Shown here piece by piece: positions 1 through 12,145 of a stretch of 64,000 bases of DNA. Positions within the stretch are counted from its first letter, which is position 1; each line of letters opens with the position of its first letter. A model generated the notes under the pieces. That model ran no database searches, was not told the DNA's origin, and was given only the letters and a program-made list of their open reading frames with translations. This DNA is from Sphagnum compactum (lineage: Eukaryota > Bryophyta > Sphagnopsida > Sphagnales): contig OZ234501.1 in NCBI GenBank assembly GCA_965153455.1, positions 12,338,001-12,402,000 on the forward strand, read 5' to 3'. The translations under genes were made by a program, and so were the position numbers.

Positions 1-2171
1 ATTGAGGCCAGATCAGCTTCTCACCATGATGAAGAGGTGGCCAAGTTTCTTGTGCCATTGACAGAGCAGTCAACATTTCTTCCACATTGGGAATATTGTA
101 ATGACATCCCCCTCATAGATTTGTGGAGCCTTGATCACAATGATCACAGACAAGATGCAACGACCACCACTGCTGCCTTGGTTAAAGCTGCTGCCTCTTG
201 GGGTGTATTTCAGGTACTTTTTGACATGCAATACTAGTCCATGCCATTGTGGTTTCTTACATCTCAAACTTACCTCAATCACATTAGTAGAATAAGCTCA
301 AAAAGATGTTGAATTATAGGCTTTCTTCTTACAGAATGGTCAAGCACCTACCCATAATGTTGGGTAAGGCGCCAAGCAAGCCCTTTAGGGCCAGTTAGGT
401 GACACACTGAACATAATGTGCAAGGGTGCAACCATTCCATGAAACCAAGGTCTGGGGTGACAGATTATTGATTTTCAAAAATTCATGTTCAACAGATATG
501 TTTTGGTCACTGTTATGAGTGTATATGATCATCACCAGACGATTATGTCATATAATGTGTTCAAGAAACCGACATAATCTGCCACACTCCAGACCACAAT
601 GAGATTGAAGATTGTAGAACCATTCATGTATATCTGTTCTTGGAGTTGTGATGATATCTAATAAGGTTTTGTCTCTGTGACTACTTGAATATGCGGGTTG
701 ATAGGTAGTGAATCATGGGTTGTCAATGTCAGTCTTGGAGGCAGCCATGGCAATGGCCAAGGAATTTTTTGTCATGCCAGAGGAGGAAAAACAGGCTTAT
801 GCTCAAGATTACGAAAATGGCCCCTTCCAAGGTTACAAATCAACATTGGACTCCTTCTCTATGACACGAAATTTGGGCAGTCAGCTTGAGTACATATTGC
901 ATCCTGAATCTCTGAGCATCAAAGACAATTGGCCCTCCACACCTGCTGCATACAAGTACATGGGTTCCCCCAATTTGTCTTCAGTCAAAAACTCTCTCTC
1001 TCTTTATGATTTCCCCAAAAGTCATATGTCAAGTATTTTGAAACTAGAGTTTTGTGTTGTAAATTCTATGATTGCAAGCATAATACTATGTTCTGAACAA
1101 GTGGGTGATGTTGAAAAAGCTCCCTGACCTTAATCAACCATAGCAAAGTTATGAGCTAACTTGGGGAGGATGAAGGACTAGAAGTAATATTGATCAGCAC
1201 ATGGGTATTGCAAAACTGATGCAGAACTCAATTTCATGGTGCAGAGATGTCTTTGAGGAGTTTGGAAAAGGAGTGTACAAACTACTTACAAGGATTGCCG
1301 AGTTGCTTCTAGTGGGACTTGGGATTTCAACAACTTCCAAGAGTAGCGGGATGCTGAAGGGAAATCTGATTCAAACACTCCGTCTAGGACACTATGAACC
1401 ATGTTTACAGCCAGAAATGGCGTTGGGTCATACACCACACTTGGACCATACTCTTCTCAGTGCGCTGGTGCAAGATGACACTGGGGGTCTAGAAGTAAAC
1501 AAAGATGGTCATTGGTATAAGGTGGCACCCATACCTGGTGCTATTATCATCCTCCTTGGTGACCAAATTCAGGTAAGCTAGCTCCGTACCAATATATTTG
1601 ATATCTTTTGAAATCTAAGCACATTGGCATTGGCCTACATAACATGCCTTCATGTCATTTCTCTTGGCAAATGATTATTCTATACTATATTCAAGATATT
1701 TGTACACACTTAGCTAACGTTTGTGTGTGCATGCAGACCACTACAAATGACAATTTCAAAGCTGTGCAGCATAGGGTTGTGCTAAACCCAGATTCCTCAC
1801 GCAATTCAATAGTTTGTGGCATAACCCCCGGCTTGGATGACATTGTATCTCCTGCATTAGAGCTTGTTAATGACACTCATCCTGCTCTCTATCACCCCTA
1901 CTCTTATGCTGATTTCCGACTTGCACAATTCCAAAATTGGTATAGTGGCCAGGATGCACTTGAGAAATTCCGTGTGGAATTACATGAAGGTGGCACTACT
2001 GATAGAGCTTCTAAAAGCCCTACTATCGGTCTTGATTCACCACTCAATGTCACTACAACCATCAAGCCAAGCAACTGGAATCCAAAATCCAATAATCATG
2101 TCATACAATCCCATCAAGATTTTGAGTTCCAAACACCCATCTTCTTCAAGCAAGACACACTTGTAGCCTGA
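1..2171 (+). CDS. 2-oxoglutarate/Fe(II)-dependent dioxygenase, 5'-truncated by window edge (paralogue A)
   Basis: Exons are 1-213, 705-955, 1245-1572 and 1737-2171 (stop TGA 2169-2171). All junctions are GT-AG and the phases (0, 2, 0) match the complete paralogue at 9591-12145. The visible protein is 408 residues; about 29 N-terminal residues lie outside the window. Exon 1 carries the N-terminal non-haem dioxygenase motif IPLIDL. Exon 3 carries the iron ligands in PHLDHT (His-x-Asp) and exon 4 the distal ligand in VQHRVVLN, followed by the RxS 2-oxoglutarate clamp (SSRNSI). All catalytic residues are present, so the enzyme looks functional. The family (DOXC type, soluble cytosolic) hydroxylates or desaturates small metabolites while decarboxylating 2-oxoglutarate. 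The substrate cannot be inferred. The exon 3 start was chosen at the acceptor after tggtgcag because it gives a gapless family alignment (YK|DVFEEFG). Confidence 0.85.
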
Positions 2172-2244
2172 AAATGTTCATAACTATAGTGCATCTATAA
2201 TGCACATGATACTACTCATTAGGCTTTTCATGTGGGCAAGATTG

Positions 2245-2250
2245 AATAAA
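2245..2250 (+). terminator. candidate poly(A) signal of dioxygenase A
   Basis: An AATAAA hexamer lies 74 bases after the stop codon and overlaps a second AATAAA-like run. Its place is typical of a plant near-upstream element. No cleavage site can be proven from sequence. Confidence 0.35.
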
Positions 2251-4001
2251 AAATAAAATAGATACAGCTCAGTAATACATTCTACAACTTGCTACATAAA
2301 ACTTAAGAAAATTAAGTCCTATGCTCTACTATGCATATATATCATCTTTATTTTGTGTGATAATATTCAATGTTCATGATAATAAATGTATGTATGTATC
2401 TCCTTCCTATATGAAATATGCAAGTGATATTTTGGTATGTACTTTCAAGGTGTAAACATTTCAAGGTGCATTGCTTAGTACATGTGCACTCTACAATTGT
2501 GTTTGCCACTATTGGGCGGGAAGTTGCTATTGAGGGCCCCTTATGGTCAAGATCTAATTATTTTCTTTTGCAATTTCTTCACCCAATTGTTCAATGTATG
2601 ACTCCCGGAACCCTTTCATGATTGCTGGAAATCTTGAGTTCTTGATCTTCATCAAAGCTTTCAAAATTGGATATGTTGTGAGATAATGAGAGCTTGTGTT
2701 TCAAATTTGTAATGGTCTTTGAGGGTTAAAGTTAGATGGCAAATGAACATTTTTGCAAATTGTGGATATAAAAAAACCTCAGCTACTACAATGAGTCCAA
2801 AGGGTGATGATATGACAAAATACTTGCTTCATTGGCACAATAAACAAGTCAATCTATCAACAAATAAACCATAAACTAGGCTATGAAAATTGGAGATCCA
2901 CTCCAATTTGTCCTCTCATGACAATCTAGAAGCCTCTAAGAATCTAATTCCAAATCTAATAGACTTAGGAAATGTCTTTGGCATTATTTTGAATTTGATT
3001 GTTTTTTTATTGTGTACATTACAATTGGAACTGTTATCATGGTATCACATCTACATTGAGTCCTCCAACTAGAAAACAACTATGGAAGTATGTGCCATGG
3101 TGGTGTAGACATCAAAATTATAGTTTTGAAAGAGTTGTATAAGTTGATAGCTTGAAATCAGCTCAAATACTTGTAACAACCATTGAGCTATGGTGATGAT
3201 AATGAGCACAAAAACATAAGAATCCACAAATGAATCCAATTATGGTTGGGGTATCACAACATGAACAAAGATTGTCATGTGTCATGTGTCTTGAGTCTTG
3301 AAACAAAATCAATGTTCCAAGATACTAAACAATGAAGGATGGATATGTATGTTTAGTCCTTCAATTGAACATTGGGAGAATAAATGGTAAATTTTAATTG
3401 ATTTTTTTAATGTCATATTGAAATATAAACAAAAAAGAATGCAAGATTCCAAAATAAAATTTAGAATGATGATTTTTCATTTGGAATGCCAAAAGTCTTA
3501 ATTAAAACATCAAATAATATCATTTTTTCATATTTGCATGTCCTATACTTCCTTCTAAATGTTTAAAAATGTAACCTAATCATTAACAAATTTAATATGA
3601 TTGTCCTTATTAATGTAACCTTCTTGATGGAAAAATTCCATATTCTAGTATCAATTCCTTAAAATATAATATTTTATAAAATTATGCCAATATGTAGAAC
3701 ATATTTTATTCTATTTATGATTAAAATATGAAACAATTTGAACAAATATTGTCATTATTATTGGTTCGTTTTTTATAAAACTTTTCATGGGACACGGTTT
3801 TTGAACCATGTTTCAAAACACTTAAAAGACATGTTAAAATCATCTAAATCACAAATAACCATAAAATATGAATATTTATTCTAAAAATTTAATAGATAAA
3901 TAATCTGATAAACATGATGATTGTTCAAAATAGTGTTCTGATAATGAATTTGGGGTGAGATGTCCTTTTGCGTACCTCAATCATGATTGCCCCAAGATTA
4001 A

Positions 4002-4549
4002 TTAATTATTATGTTGCCATACATTGTTAGCCATACAATCTATGCAAAGACTTTGAAAGCACAAAATCCATCCCAACACTATCAATACACAATCAAACTC
4101 CGCACATGTAGCAAATTTACCTTCAAGACATTGGAATCCATTTCCCTTCTTGATGAAAAGGAGATCAACAAGACATCCATTAGTGTCAATGTAAAGGGTA
4201 GAACACAAGTTTATCTCTAGGTCCAAACACCTTCTAATAATTGAATCACTGAACTAAATTTGTTGAGCTTGTATGTCCAATTTTTTAAAGATTGTCAACA
4301 ATCAACACCATTGTTCTTTATCTTTGACAATAATCATATACAAAGTCCATTAAGGAATTTACATGTATAACTTATGATGTGTTCAATGGAAACCTTAAGA
4401 CCATATTTGGCAAATAGATAAACCACGAGTCTAGGAATGGGATCCATAAACATTGGATGCCCACCGGTCTCATTTTTGAGAATTTGCTCCCAAAATGCCC
4501 TTGGTCCCATGGGATATCCAAATTGTGTCAAAAGTCTATAAGGCCTCAT
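4002..4549 (-). pseudogene. Decayed coding segment of unknown family, copy 1
   Basis: The minus strand reads as protein-like sequence from 4,549 to 4,334, containing RLVVYLFAKYGLKVSIEH and SYTCKFL, then breaks. A further protein-like stretch covers 4,226-4,002. The same two stretches recur in the second duplication unit at about 14,960-14,830 and 14,687-14,505 with similar residues (RLMVYLFVKHGLK, TYTCKFLRDF; SLCIDCMANN against SFHVDCMAKN). Conservation of residues across the two copies suggests an ancestral coding sequence, but both copies carry stops and frame breaks. I do not recognise the family. A transposon ORF or a dead host exon are both possible. Confidence 0.35.
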
Positions 4550-4574
4550 TGATGTAACGGCCCCATTACTCTAC

Positions 4575-4800
4575 TAAAGGTAAGTAACAGAAAAAGATAA
4601 GTACCATAGGTGAATAGGTAGGTATGTGATTAGTTTAACTAGCCTAGGTAAATAACTAGGTAATCTATATAGCCTATGTAAATAGGTTGATGGTCCAAGC
4701 AGGTAGGTAATGTAGGTGGGTATGTAAACTATGCAAGTGTGTGGGTAGGTAACCTAGGTATATGGGTCCCTATGTAGGTAGGTTGTGGGCCACACTAGTA
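4575..4800. repeat. Degenerate GTAGGTA-type minisatellite
   Basis: Short units related to taggtagg/taggtaa recur irregularly through this stretch (for example aataggtaggtatg, caggtaggtaatgtagg, tgtaggtaggttg). They have no fixed period. Similar gtaggta/ctaggta-rich text occurs at about 39,640-39,850 and 42,535-42,600. Confidence 0.6.
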
Positions 4801-7560
4801 ACCAAGGTAAGATGTCTACTCTATGTAAGTGCAGTTAAAAAATAGACAGTTCTTGTGAGGTTGGGTCCTAGTTTGTGAAACTTTTTAGGATACCTGCAAA
4901 GTGAGGTGAAATGCCAAGTGAGGAGAAGAGAGGGCAAAGGATTGGGTGTCACTTTAAGGATATCTATCTCTATTGTGTCCTTGGTAGGTAAAGGAACCTG
5001 AAATCTGCAATTTCAGAGCACAGACCCAAAATATTGCATTTGCAGGAAAATTCCAAATATCCCTTGAAACTGATGCTTTGCCCTATCCTTGAGACCGACC
5101 CAATATGAAGGACTCACAGAAACTCCCATTACCAAGTGATGTCACACCTTGCATAAGCAATGCCAGTGTGCTCTTGACAATGAAGTAGTCTAGGAAACCT
5201 AGTGTTTAAGTTCATTAGTACATCAGTACATCAGCAATCAATATTGCTGCATATTGATTTTGGTATGGAAATGTCAAAATCAATTTGATGTAAATCACTC
5301 TAGTTTCCATTAATAACTATCCTAGGATTGAAATATCCTAGGAACTGGGCAATCACTCTACATGTAAATCTATTTTCAGGCTTGGTTTGAGACAAGTGGG
5401 CAAACATGTCTATAATTGAGTTGAATCTGGCTCTATTTTTAGCTGTCCTACACTGGAAGGGCCACTGAGTTCTGGTCAAATGACTTCAATTGCATGTCTA
5501 TGGAGGAAGAAAGTGGTTGCTAGATGCTACACAGCTTTGTTTGGCTCTGTAGTATATTACCCCCTATTGGGTGTGTACTGGTAGGTTAGAACCAATTGTT
5601 TTGGTCAGTAAAAACAAAAGCAGAATCAGATCTGAGTTTTTGAACTGGTTCTGGAATTAGAACTGGATTGTTTTAAGACTTGAACTAGAACTGGGATTTT
5701 GAAAAAAAATGCTTCTAGAAAAGAAGCACTAAACCAAGGGCTAATCAGAGGATAATCAAAAGTTAACTACTAGTTCCAATGCACTTACCTCCAACAGGAC
5801 TGGAACCAGTTCTAATTTTCAGAATTGGAACCAGCACCAAAATATATTTTATGAAGAACTAGACTTAGAATTGGACTCTTGATTCAAGTATGTGTGCAAC
5901 TAGAATTGGGATAAGAATTATAACCATTCTAATTAATTTTAGAGAACTGCAACAAAAGGTTCTTCATAAAAGTAAAGGACTGCCCATCACTAGTTAATAC
6001 TAGTATTGGCTGGTTCTTCCTTTTAAAGAAAACCTTGGCTCTTGATTTTGCATTAATTTTTCTAAAAAGACAATTCTCCAAGTGTGGGTTTAGCCCATTT
6101 CATCAAATTTGTAAATCTTACAGTTTCAATTTTGGTGCACTTTCTCATATTCAAGCACCTCCAACCTTGGTTCAAAAATGAAGTCTGGTTTCACGTACAC
6201 TACAACATTCCCATGATCAGAGGTTGTATAAAGAGACCAAGTTTTACAACTAGTTAAAATTGATCATTTACCTACAAACTTCAGCCTCTATGTTAACTAT
6301 TCAAAATATTTTGCTTGCCTCCCTTATATTTGAGAAATTTTCAGACTGCCTTTACATGAGGATGAGTGAGTACAATGAAGCCCAAAATGAGGAGTGATTT
6401 ATAGTCTCATTTTTTCATGTCTATTTGTGAAGATTGGGAAACAACTAGTACATTATGTATAATGTGATAAACGACATATTTATCAGGCTTCCTTCCATGA
6501 AGGCAATGTTTGTTGCTTTCAGGGTTTTGGAGCAAAATTGGCGATGGTAGCGGTGGCAATAGTTTTGCTACTAGTATTGCTGTTGTGCTTACTAGTTAGT
6601 GCCACGTAAAAAGAGGAGAGAGAGAGAGAAAGTTTGGTAAAGAGGGACAAAGAAGGACAACGAGGAAAAATTTGCAGTGGGGGCGATCAAGAAAAATGAA
6701 AGAAGGGTTCCAAGTCCCATGTTTAGTTCCAATTTTAATAAGAAGAGGACTAGTTGTAAGTTTATTATAGTTCCAATTTCAGTAAGAAGAGGATTCATTG
6801 TAAATCTAGTTGCAGTTCCATTAGAATTGGTTGAAAGTCTAGTTTCTAGATTTTGGGGGCACGGTGGGGCACTCACTTTCTAGAGCAAAGGAGGATGATG
6901 ATGACAACATCAACATCCACAAACAACAAAACAACGAAGGTGAAGAGGCCAAGGGAGGGTGGGTTTTGTTTTGTGTGGGGTTTTTTTTTCTTTACATTTT
7001 TGTCAAGCCTAGAAAGTTATTTATCACCAAGAATCTAATTATTATTCACAAATTAGGCACTATAGAAGGTTTTTGCCACAAAAAAAAGAGATTTTGCCAT
7101 GGTCTTGGTTTTTTTTAGTTTTTGTCATAATCCTATAGAAATAGCAAAGGAAGAAGAAGAAATAAAAATAAAAATGTGTGTTGTAGGTGTGAATGTGTAA
7201 ATATATAATGCTCAGTTATTAACCAATCATGTGTTTTTTATGGTTTTCTTTTGAGCAAAGGATTGAGTCTAGGGTGGTTTTTTTGTAATTGAAGTTGGGT
7301 GTTATTTTAATTGAGTAATCCAAAAAATAAAATATTAAAAGTTTTTGCGCCCCTAATCTTTGCACAATAATTTTCAAAAGTGTATAGGTTGTGTTAAACC
7401 TAGCAAAGTAGGGATGATGGTGTCCAAGGTTATGGCAAAGTTAGGGTTCAACTATCCTTTGAAATAGGACTTGTTTGTTTGTGACAATTTTTTTTTTTTT
7501 TTCCTTTTGATCTATCGTGTTAAAATATGTAGTATTTAAAAAGTGGGGCCTATTTGTAAT
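4801..7560. other. AT-rich intergenic DNA between the two dioxygenases
   Basis: No coding sequence is supported. About 5,560-6,000 is dense in gaactgg/ggaacc and gaatt words in both orientations, like the arms of short DNA transposons, but I could not define terminal repeats. At 6,726-6,830 a unit of about 44 bp starting gttccaatt occurs twice and part of a third time, each followed by aataagaagagga or agtaagaagagga. A run of 14 T residues lies near 7,490. Confidence 0.5.
6726..6830. repeat. Short tandem repeat, about 44 bp unit
   Basis: Two diverged copies begin at 6,726 and 6,770 with gttccaatt and share the word aagaagagga, and a third partial copy begins gttccatt near 6,815. The overlapping open frames on both strands are explained by this repetition and are not believed to be genes. 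Confidence 0.5.
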
Positions 7561-7586
7561 TGCATTCTTAATAAATCTTTTTCTTC

Positions 7587-8114
7587 ATGGGCACAAAACA
7601 TCCCATGTCCCCTAGTTCATCATGTCTCATTGAACTTCGTAGTTCAAATTGCCCATTTATCATTTCGTACACCACCATAGCCCCATTCTCCACCCCCTTT
7701 TTTATGCAAATCACACACCACCCACCAACTCCCCATACCATTTTAACAAACCATGCACCACCCACTACTTCCCCCTACCAACCCTCAACCTTTCGTGTAA
7801 ATGTGAAACCCCAACCCAACATTTTCCCAATCCCCCTAAATAATGCACATGTAGGACCTTTTGCCCTTTCTACTTTGTTAGCCCCTATAGTTGCCCATGA
7901 TCAATCCCCCCAACATATCCCTATTTTCCCAACACACTTACAACCTCCACATAAAGTTTTTTGCTCCACTTGTGGGCATCAATTTACTCTTCGAGAGTTA
8001 ACCCGTCACCAACATTCTTGTCAAGCATCCAAGCCATTTAATCCAAACTTACATGACCATCTTAGTCTAATACTTTACATTATTCCCAACCCACTTGCAT
8101 TAGTTTGGGTTTAG
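7587..8114 (+). CDS. Hypothetical 175-residue protein with a C2HC zinc-finger-like motif
   Basis: A single-exon frame starts at ATG 7587 and ends at 8114. The first two thirds is rich in Pro, Thr, His and Phe without predicted structure. Residues near 125-144 contain CSTCGHQFTLRELTRHQHSC, a CX2C-X11-HX3C arrangement (an alternative second His is two residues downstream) that could bind zinc as a C2HC finger. Nothing else is recognisable and no neighbour suggests a role. The base composition is C-rich on this strand, unlike the AT-rich surroundings, which could mean a real exon, a transposon fragment, or chance. The finger pattern is visible; function is not inferred. Confidence 0.25.
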   Translation: MGTKHPMSPSSSCLIELRSSNCPFIISYTTIAPFSTPFFMQITHHPPTPHTILTNHAPPTTSPYQPSTFRVNVKPQPNIFPIPLNNAHVGPFALSTLLAPIVAHDQSPQHIPIFPTHLQPPHKVFCSTCGHQFTLRELTRHQHSCQASKPFNPNLHDHLSLILYIIPNPLALVWV

Positions 8115-9415
8115 GTTTTGGCATTAAATGTCTTTGGGTCTTTCTATTTTCGCTCTTGTCGTCCTTAACTATACAATCGCATCCCTATTGCTTTATAACA
8201 TGATGTACACGGGACATTTTGTTTTCCACTATATAAGTTGACATACCCCTATGATGTGGCTACAAATACAAGTCTTTGTTCATCCTTCTATATTTTTGGT
8301 TTAAAACTGACAGCCAAAAATGGAACTCTAATCAATGATTATTAATGTTATTATTATTTCAATTCTGGAGATTGCAACTTGAAACCCTCATAAATCAGTT
8401 CATATTCAAAATTTTGATTTTTGATTTGATTTCTTGGTGAGATTTTACCAGTCAAAAAATAGGCTGCTGAGGAAGTCCTTTTCTCAAGAGATTTCCTCCA
8501 GTGCCATCCCACCTGCAGCCCCGATGAACTAGCACCCAAACTGGGACCTTCAGCAAGGCCTCTTCGCTGCCAAATGAAGCCCAAGAAATATTAGATTTGG
8601 ACTCAGAGACCCAAATTTAGTGTAAGCATGGGACTTTATAATACTTAGAAGCCATTTAGATGAAATTTAGGGTTTTTACCATGAAACCAGTGTGGGTGCT
8701 GGTTCACCCAAGGCGGGAGGGTGGTACCCGTGACGTCAAACAGTCTTAGGCAAAAGTCCCTAGGATCTCATTCAAAACTTCGCACTACTTAGGGTTCTTA
8801 TGTATAAGCCATAGCAGGCCCAATTATGTAGGTGTAAGGTAAAGCACTAATGTGGTAAGGGGCCAAAAGATGAGGTGATAGCTGAGTCCAGCCCCGCATT
8901 TTGTGAATGTCCCCAGCCCATGGGCTTTACCAATCATAAAGCACAAGGTGAACGCTATGAGGAACAGAAACATACATAGCAGTGTTTTTTTTTCCTGGCG
9001 AAATTTTGCTATTTTTTGACAAAATATATACAAAAGATTGCCAAAAATTTTCTAATGGTGAATTCAACTAATTTTTCTATTTTTTGTTAAATTTCGAAAA
9101 AATATTGACTTAAAAAAATGAAAACATGAAAAAAAAATCCTGATACATAGATCAGGAGGGCTTGATAGGGGGAGTGTTCTTACACCTATTCCTTAAGAGC
9201 GAGAGGGACATAAGGTACCCCCCAAACACATTAGGAAATTCCCCATGCACTTTACGTACAAGTGAACCAGGTGGGTCAATTTCTGAGAGTCGTTCCTCAT
9301 GAAAAACACACCACCCATGAGGATTCTATTCTTATGCAGGTCTGACGTCCATGGGAGTTTTGTAAGATATGTGGGCTACCCAACAAAAAATTGCCTCCAC
9401 CACACCTTATAAGAA
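8115..9415. other. Intergenic DNA upstream of dioxygenase B
   Basis: No gene is supported. Short open frames on the minus strand (8,354-8,584 and 8,824-9,033) show no family motifs. A tgacgtca-type bZIP/CRE-like word lies near 8,731, too far from the start codon to assign. Confidence 0.5.
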
Positions 9416-9418
9416 GAA

Positions 9419-9420
<2 letters not shown>

Positions 9421-9449
<29 letters not shown>

Positions 9450-9450
9450 C
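9421..9450 (+). promoter_or_regulatory. CT tract followed by TATA-like box of dioxygenase B
   Basis: A (TC)n tract runs directly into a (TA)n tract about 140 bases before the start codon at 9591. A TATA box here would place the transcription start near 9,470-9,480 and leave a 5' leader of roughly 110-120 bases, which is ordinary for plants. The CT tract resembles a core-promoter Y patch. The call is positional inference only. Confidence 0.4.
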
Positions 9451-9590
9451 CATTCTATTCATACTTTTCATATGTTGTCGCCATTCTAGCTTGAACAGCA
9501 GATACATAACCATTTGCAATTGGGTAGAATCCTTACAGCTTCATAGTACATGCATAGTATACGCAAACATCCCACTACATTCTCGCAAAA

Positions 9591-12145
9591 ATGGTGCTTT
9601 TTTTTCCAGTCACGGTGAAGGAAGCAGAAGAATTTCTTAACTCAGTATTGATACGGAATGAGAATGAGGGTGCATCCAAGGAAATGAAGGCCATTGCAGC
9701 TCGTTCAGCTTCTCATGGCCATGAAGAGGTGGCCAAATTTCCTCTGCCCTTGACAGTGCAGTCGACATTCCTACCACGTTGGGAGGATTGTAATGACATC
9801 CCCCTCATAGATTTGTTGAGCCTTGATCACAGACAAGATGCAACCACAGCTGCTTTGGTTGAAGCTGCAGCTTCTTGGGGTGTATTTCAGGTAACTTTTG
9901 ACGTGCAACACTAGCCCATACTATTGTGATTTCTTATATCTCAAACTTAGCTCAATGACACTAGTACAACAAATTCAAAAAGATTTTGAATTATATAAGC
10001 TTTTTTTTTCCTATGGAATAATCGAGCTCCTGCCCATTATGTTGTTGGGTTAGGTGCCAGGTGAGCCTTTAAGGGTTAACTAGCCATCGCACTCAACATA
10101 ATGCACAAGGGTGAGACCCATTCCATGATACCAATTTGGGGTGGGAGATTATCAAAATTATCAAAATTATGTTCAACAGACATTTTTTGGTCACTATTGC
10201 GAGTCTATGATCATCACCAGACAATTATGTCATATAATGTGTTCGAGAAAATGGCATAATTTGCTACCCCAGACCTTAATGTAATAGAAGATTGTAGAAT
10301 TATCGATGCATATCTGCTCTTGGAATTGTCATGATATCTGACTACTTGAATATGCGGGTTGGTAGGTAGTGAATCATGGGTTGCCAACATCAGTCTTGGA
10401 GGGAGCCATGGCAGTGACCAAGGAATTCTTTTCCATGCCAGAGGAGGAAAAACAGGCTTATGCCCAAGATTATGAAAATGGCCGTGTACAAGGTTATAAA
10501 TCAACATTGGACGCATTCCATATGACACGAACTTTGGGCAGCCAGCTTGCGTACATATTGCAGCCTGAACCTCTAAGCATAAAAAACAAATGGCCCTCCA
10601 CACCTGCTGCATTGAAGTATGTACGTTCCCCCAATTTGTCTTTAGTCTAAAACTCAATATAAGTATTATTAGATTTCCTAAACCCTAATTACCCAAAAGT
10701 CATATGTCAAGTATTTTGAACCTAGAATTTTGTTTTGTGAATTCTATGATTGTGAGCATAATTCTATGTTCTGGACAATGGGGAGATGTTGAAAAAAACT
10801 TCCCTCACCTTACTCAACCATAGTAGAGTTATGGAAGGACCACGAATTATGGAAGTCAACTTGGGAAGGATGAAAGACTAGAAGTAACATTGATCACCAC
10901 ATGAGTATTGCAAAACTGATGCAGAACTCAATTTCATGGTGCAGGGATGTCATTGAGGAGTTTGGAAAAGGAGTGTACAAACTACTTGCAAGGATTGTGG
11001 AGTTGCTTTTAGCTGGACTCGGGGTTTCAAAAACTTCCAAGACTAGCGGGATGCTGAAGGGAAATCTGACTCAAGTGCTCCGTCTAGGGTCCTATGAACC
11101 ATGCCTGCAGCCAGAAATGGTGTTGGGTTTTGAGCCACACTTGGACCATTCTTTTCTCACCGCATTGGTCCAAGATAACATTGGGGGTCTAGAAGTAAAC
11201 AAAGACGGCCAGTGGTATAAGGTGGCGCCCATACCTGGTGCCATTGTCATCATTCTAGGCGACCAAATTCAGGTAAACTAGCTCCATACCAATTATCATC
11301 TGTTGAAGTATCCAAAAAAATCATGATTCTTAATAATGAAATGTTTAACAAAGACTTCATTAAGAAATTTCTATTAATTCTGAGAGTAGTGACAACTTGG
11401 CTGAAAACAATTTGTACTCATGATATTATGCATTTGAATGTTCCTGTGTAATCTTTCAGCACGATAATTGAGATGGACTATAGTATATCTACACCTAGCT
11501 TGGTGAATCATAAATGTTATTTACATGTCCATGCAAAACAACTTGAAAATCATAAGTATATATATTGTCTCAACAGATTATGCGATATGCACATGTCCTT
11601 TGCATTTGTTCAATTAAAGCACATTGGCCTACATAACATGTCTACATGACTTTTTTCTTGGCAAATGATAATTCTATAGCATATTCAAGAAATTTTTACA
11701 GATGGTTTTTGTGTGCATGCAGACCATTACAAATGACAATTGCAAAGCGGCGCAGCATAGGGTTGTGCTCAACCCAAATTCCTCACGCAATTCAATAGTT
11801 TGTGCCATCACCCCTAACTCGGATACCATTGTATCTCCTGCCTTAGAGCTTGTTGATGACACTCATCCTGCTCTCTATCACCCCTACTCTTATGCTGATT
11901 TCCGACTGGCAACATTCCAAAATTGGTTTACTGGCCAGGAGGGGCTTGACAAATTCCGCACGCAATTACATCAAGGTCCCACTGCTGATCAAGCTTCTAA
12001 AAGCCCTACTATAGGTCTTGATTCACCGCTCAATATCATTGCAGCCATCAAGCCCAGAAACCAGAATCCCAAATCCATACAACCTCATCAAGATTTTGAT
12101 TTCCAAACACCCATCTTGTTGAAGCAAGGCACACTTGTAGCTTGA
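9591..12145 (+). CDS. 2-oxoglutarate/Fe(II)-dependent dioxygenase, complete (paralogue B)
   Basis: Exons are 9591-9890, 10366-10616, 10945-11272 and 11723-12145, giving 433 residues with GT-AG introns in phases 0, 2 and 0. The start is the first ATG after the CT/TATA region. The N-terminal domain motif is IPLIDL, exon 2 opens VVNHGLP, and the double-stranded beta-helix fold spans roughly residues 220-330. Iron ligands are His249, Asp251 and His305, and Arg315-x-Ser317 binds 2-oxoglutarate. At 433 residues it is longer than the usual 330-380 of plant DOXC enzymes because of an N-terminal extension and a C-terminal tail. The reaction is oxidation of a small metabolite coupled to 2-oxoglutarate decarboxylation; the substrate is unknown. 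It is a tandem paralogue of the gene at 1-2171 with identical lengths for exons 2 and 3. Confidence 0.9.

Larger units (their letters stand above)
1..4470 (+). repeat. Tandem duplication, unit 1 (dioxygenase A plus 3' flank)
   Basis: Exons, introns and about 2.3 kb of 3' flank align with 9,690-14,960. Landmarks in the flank are a block ending in cattgcttagtac (about 2,450-2,480 against 12,450-12,485), the motif agccatacaatcta (about 4,029 against 14,480), and aatttacatgtataa (about 4,358 against 14,856). Similarity fades near 4,470. Indels make the second copy longer. Between stop codon and fade-out (2,172-4,470) I see no intact gene, only AT-rich DNA and the decayed minus-strand coding segment listed separately. 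Confidence 0.8.

Noticed and set aside
5560-6000. A second inverted-repeat transposon rich in gaacc words
   Set aside because: I could not pair convincing terminal repeats, so it is described only as word-rich spacer.
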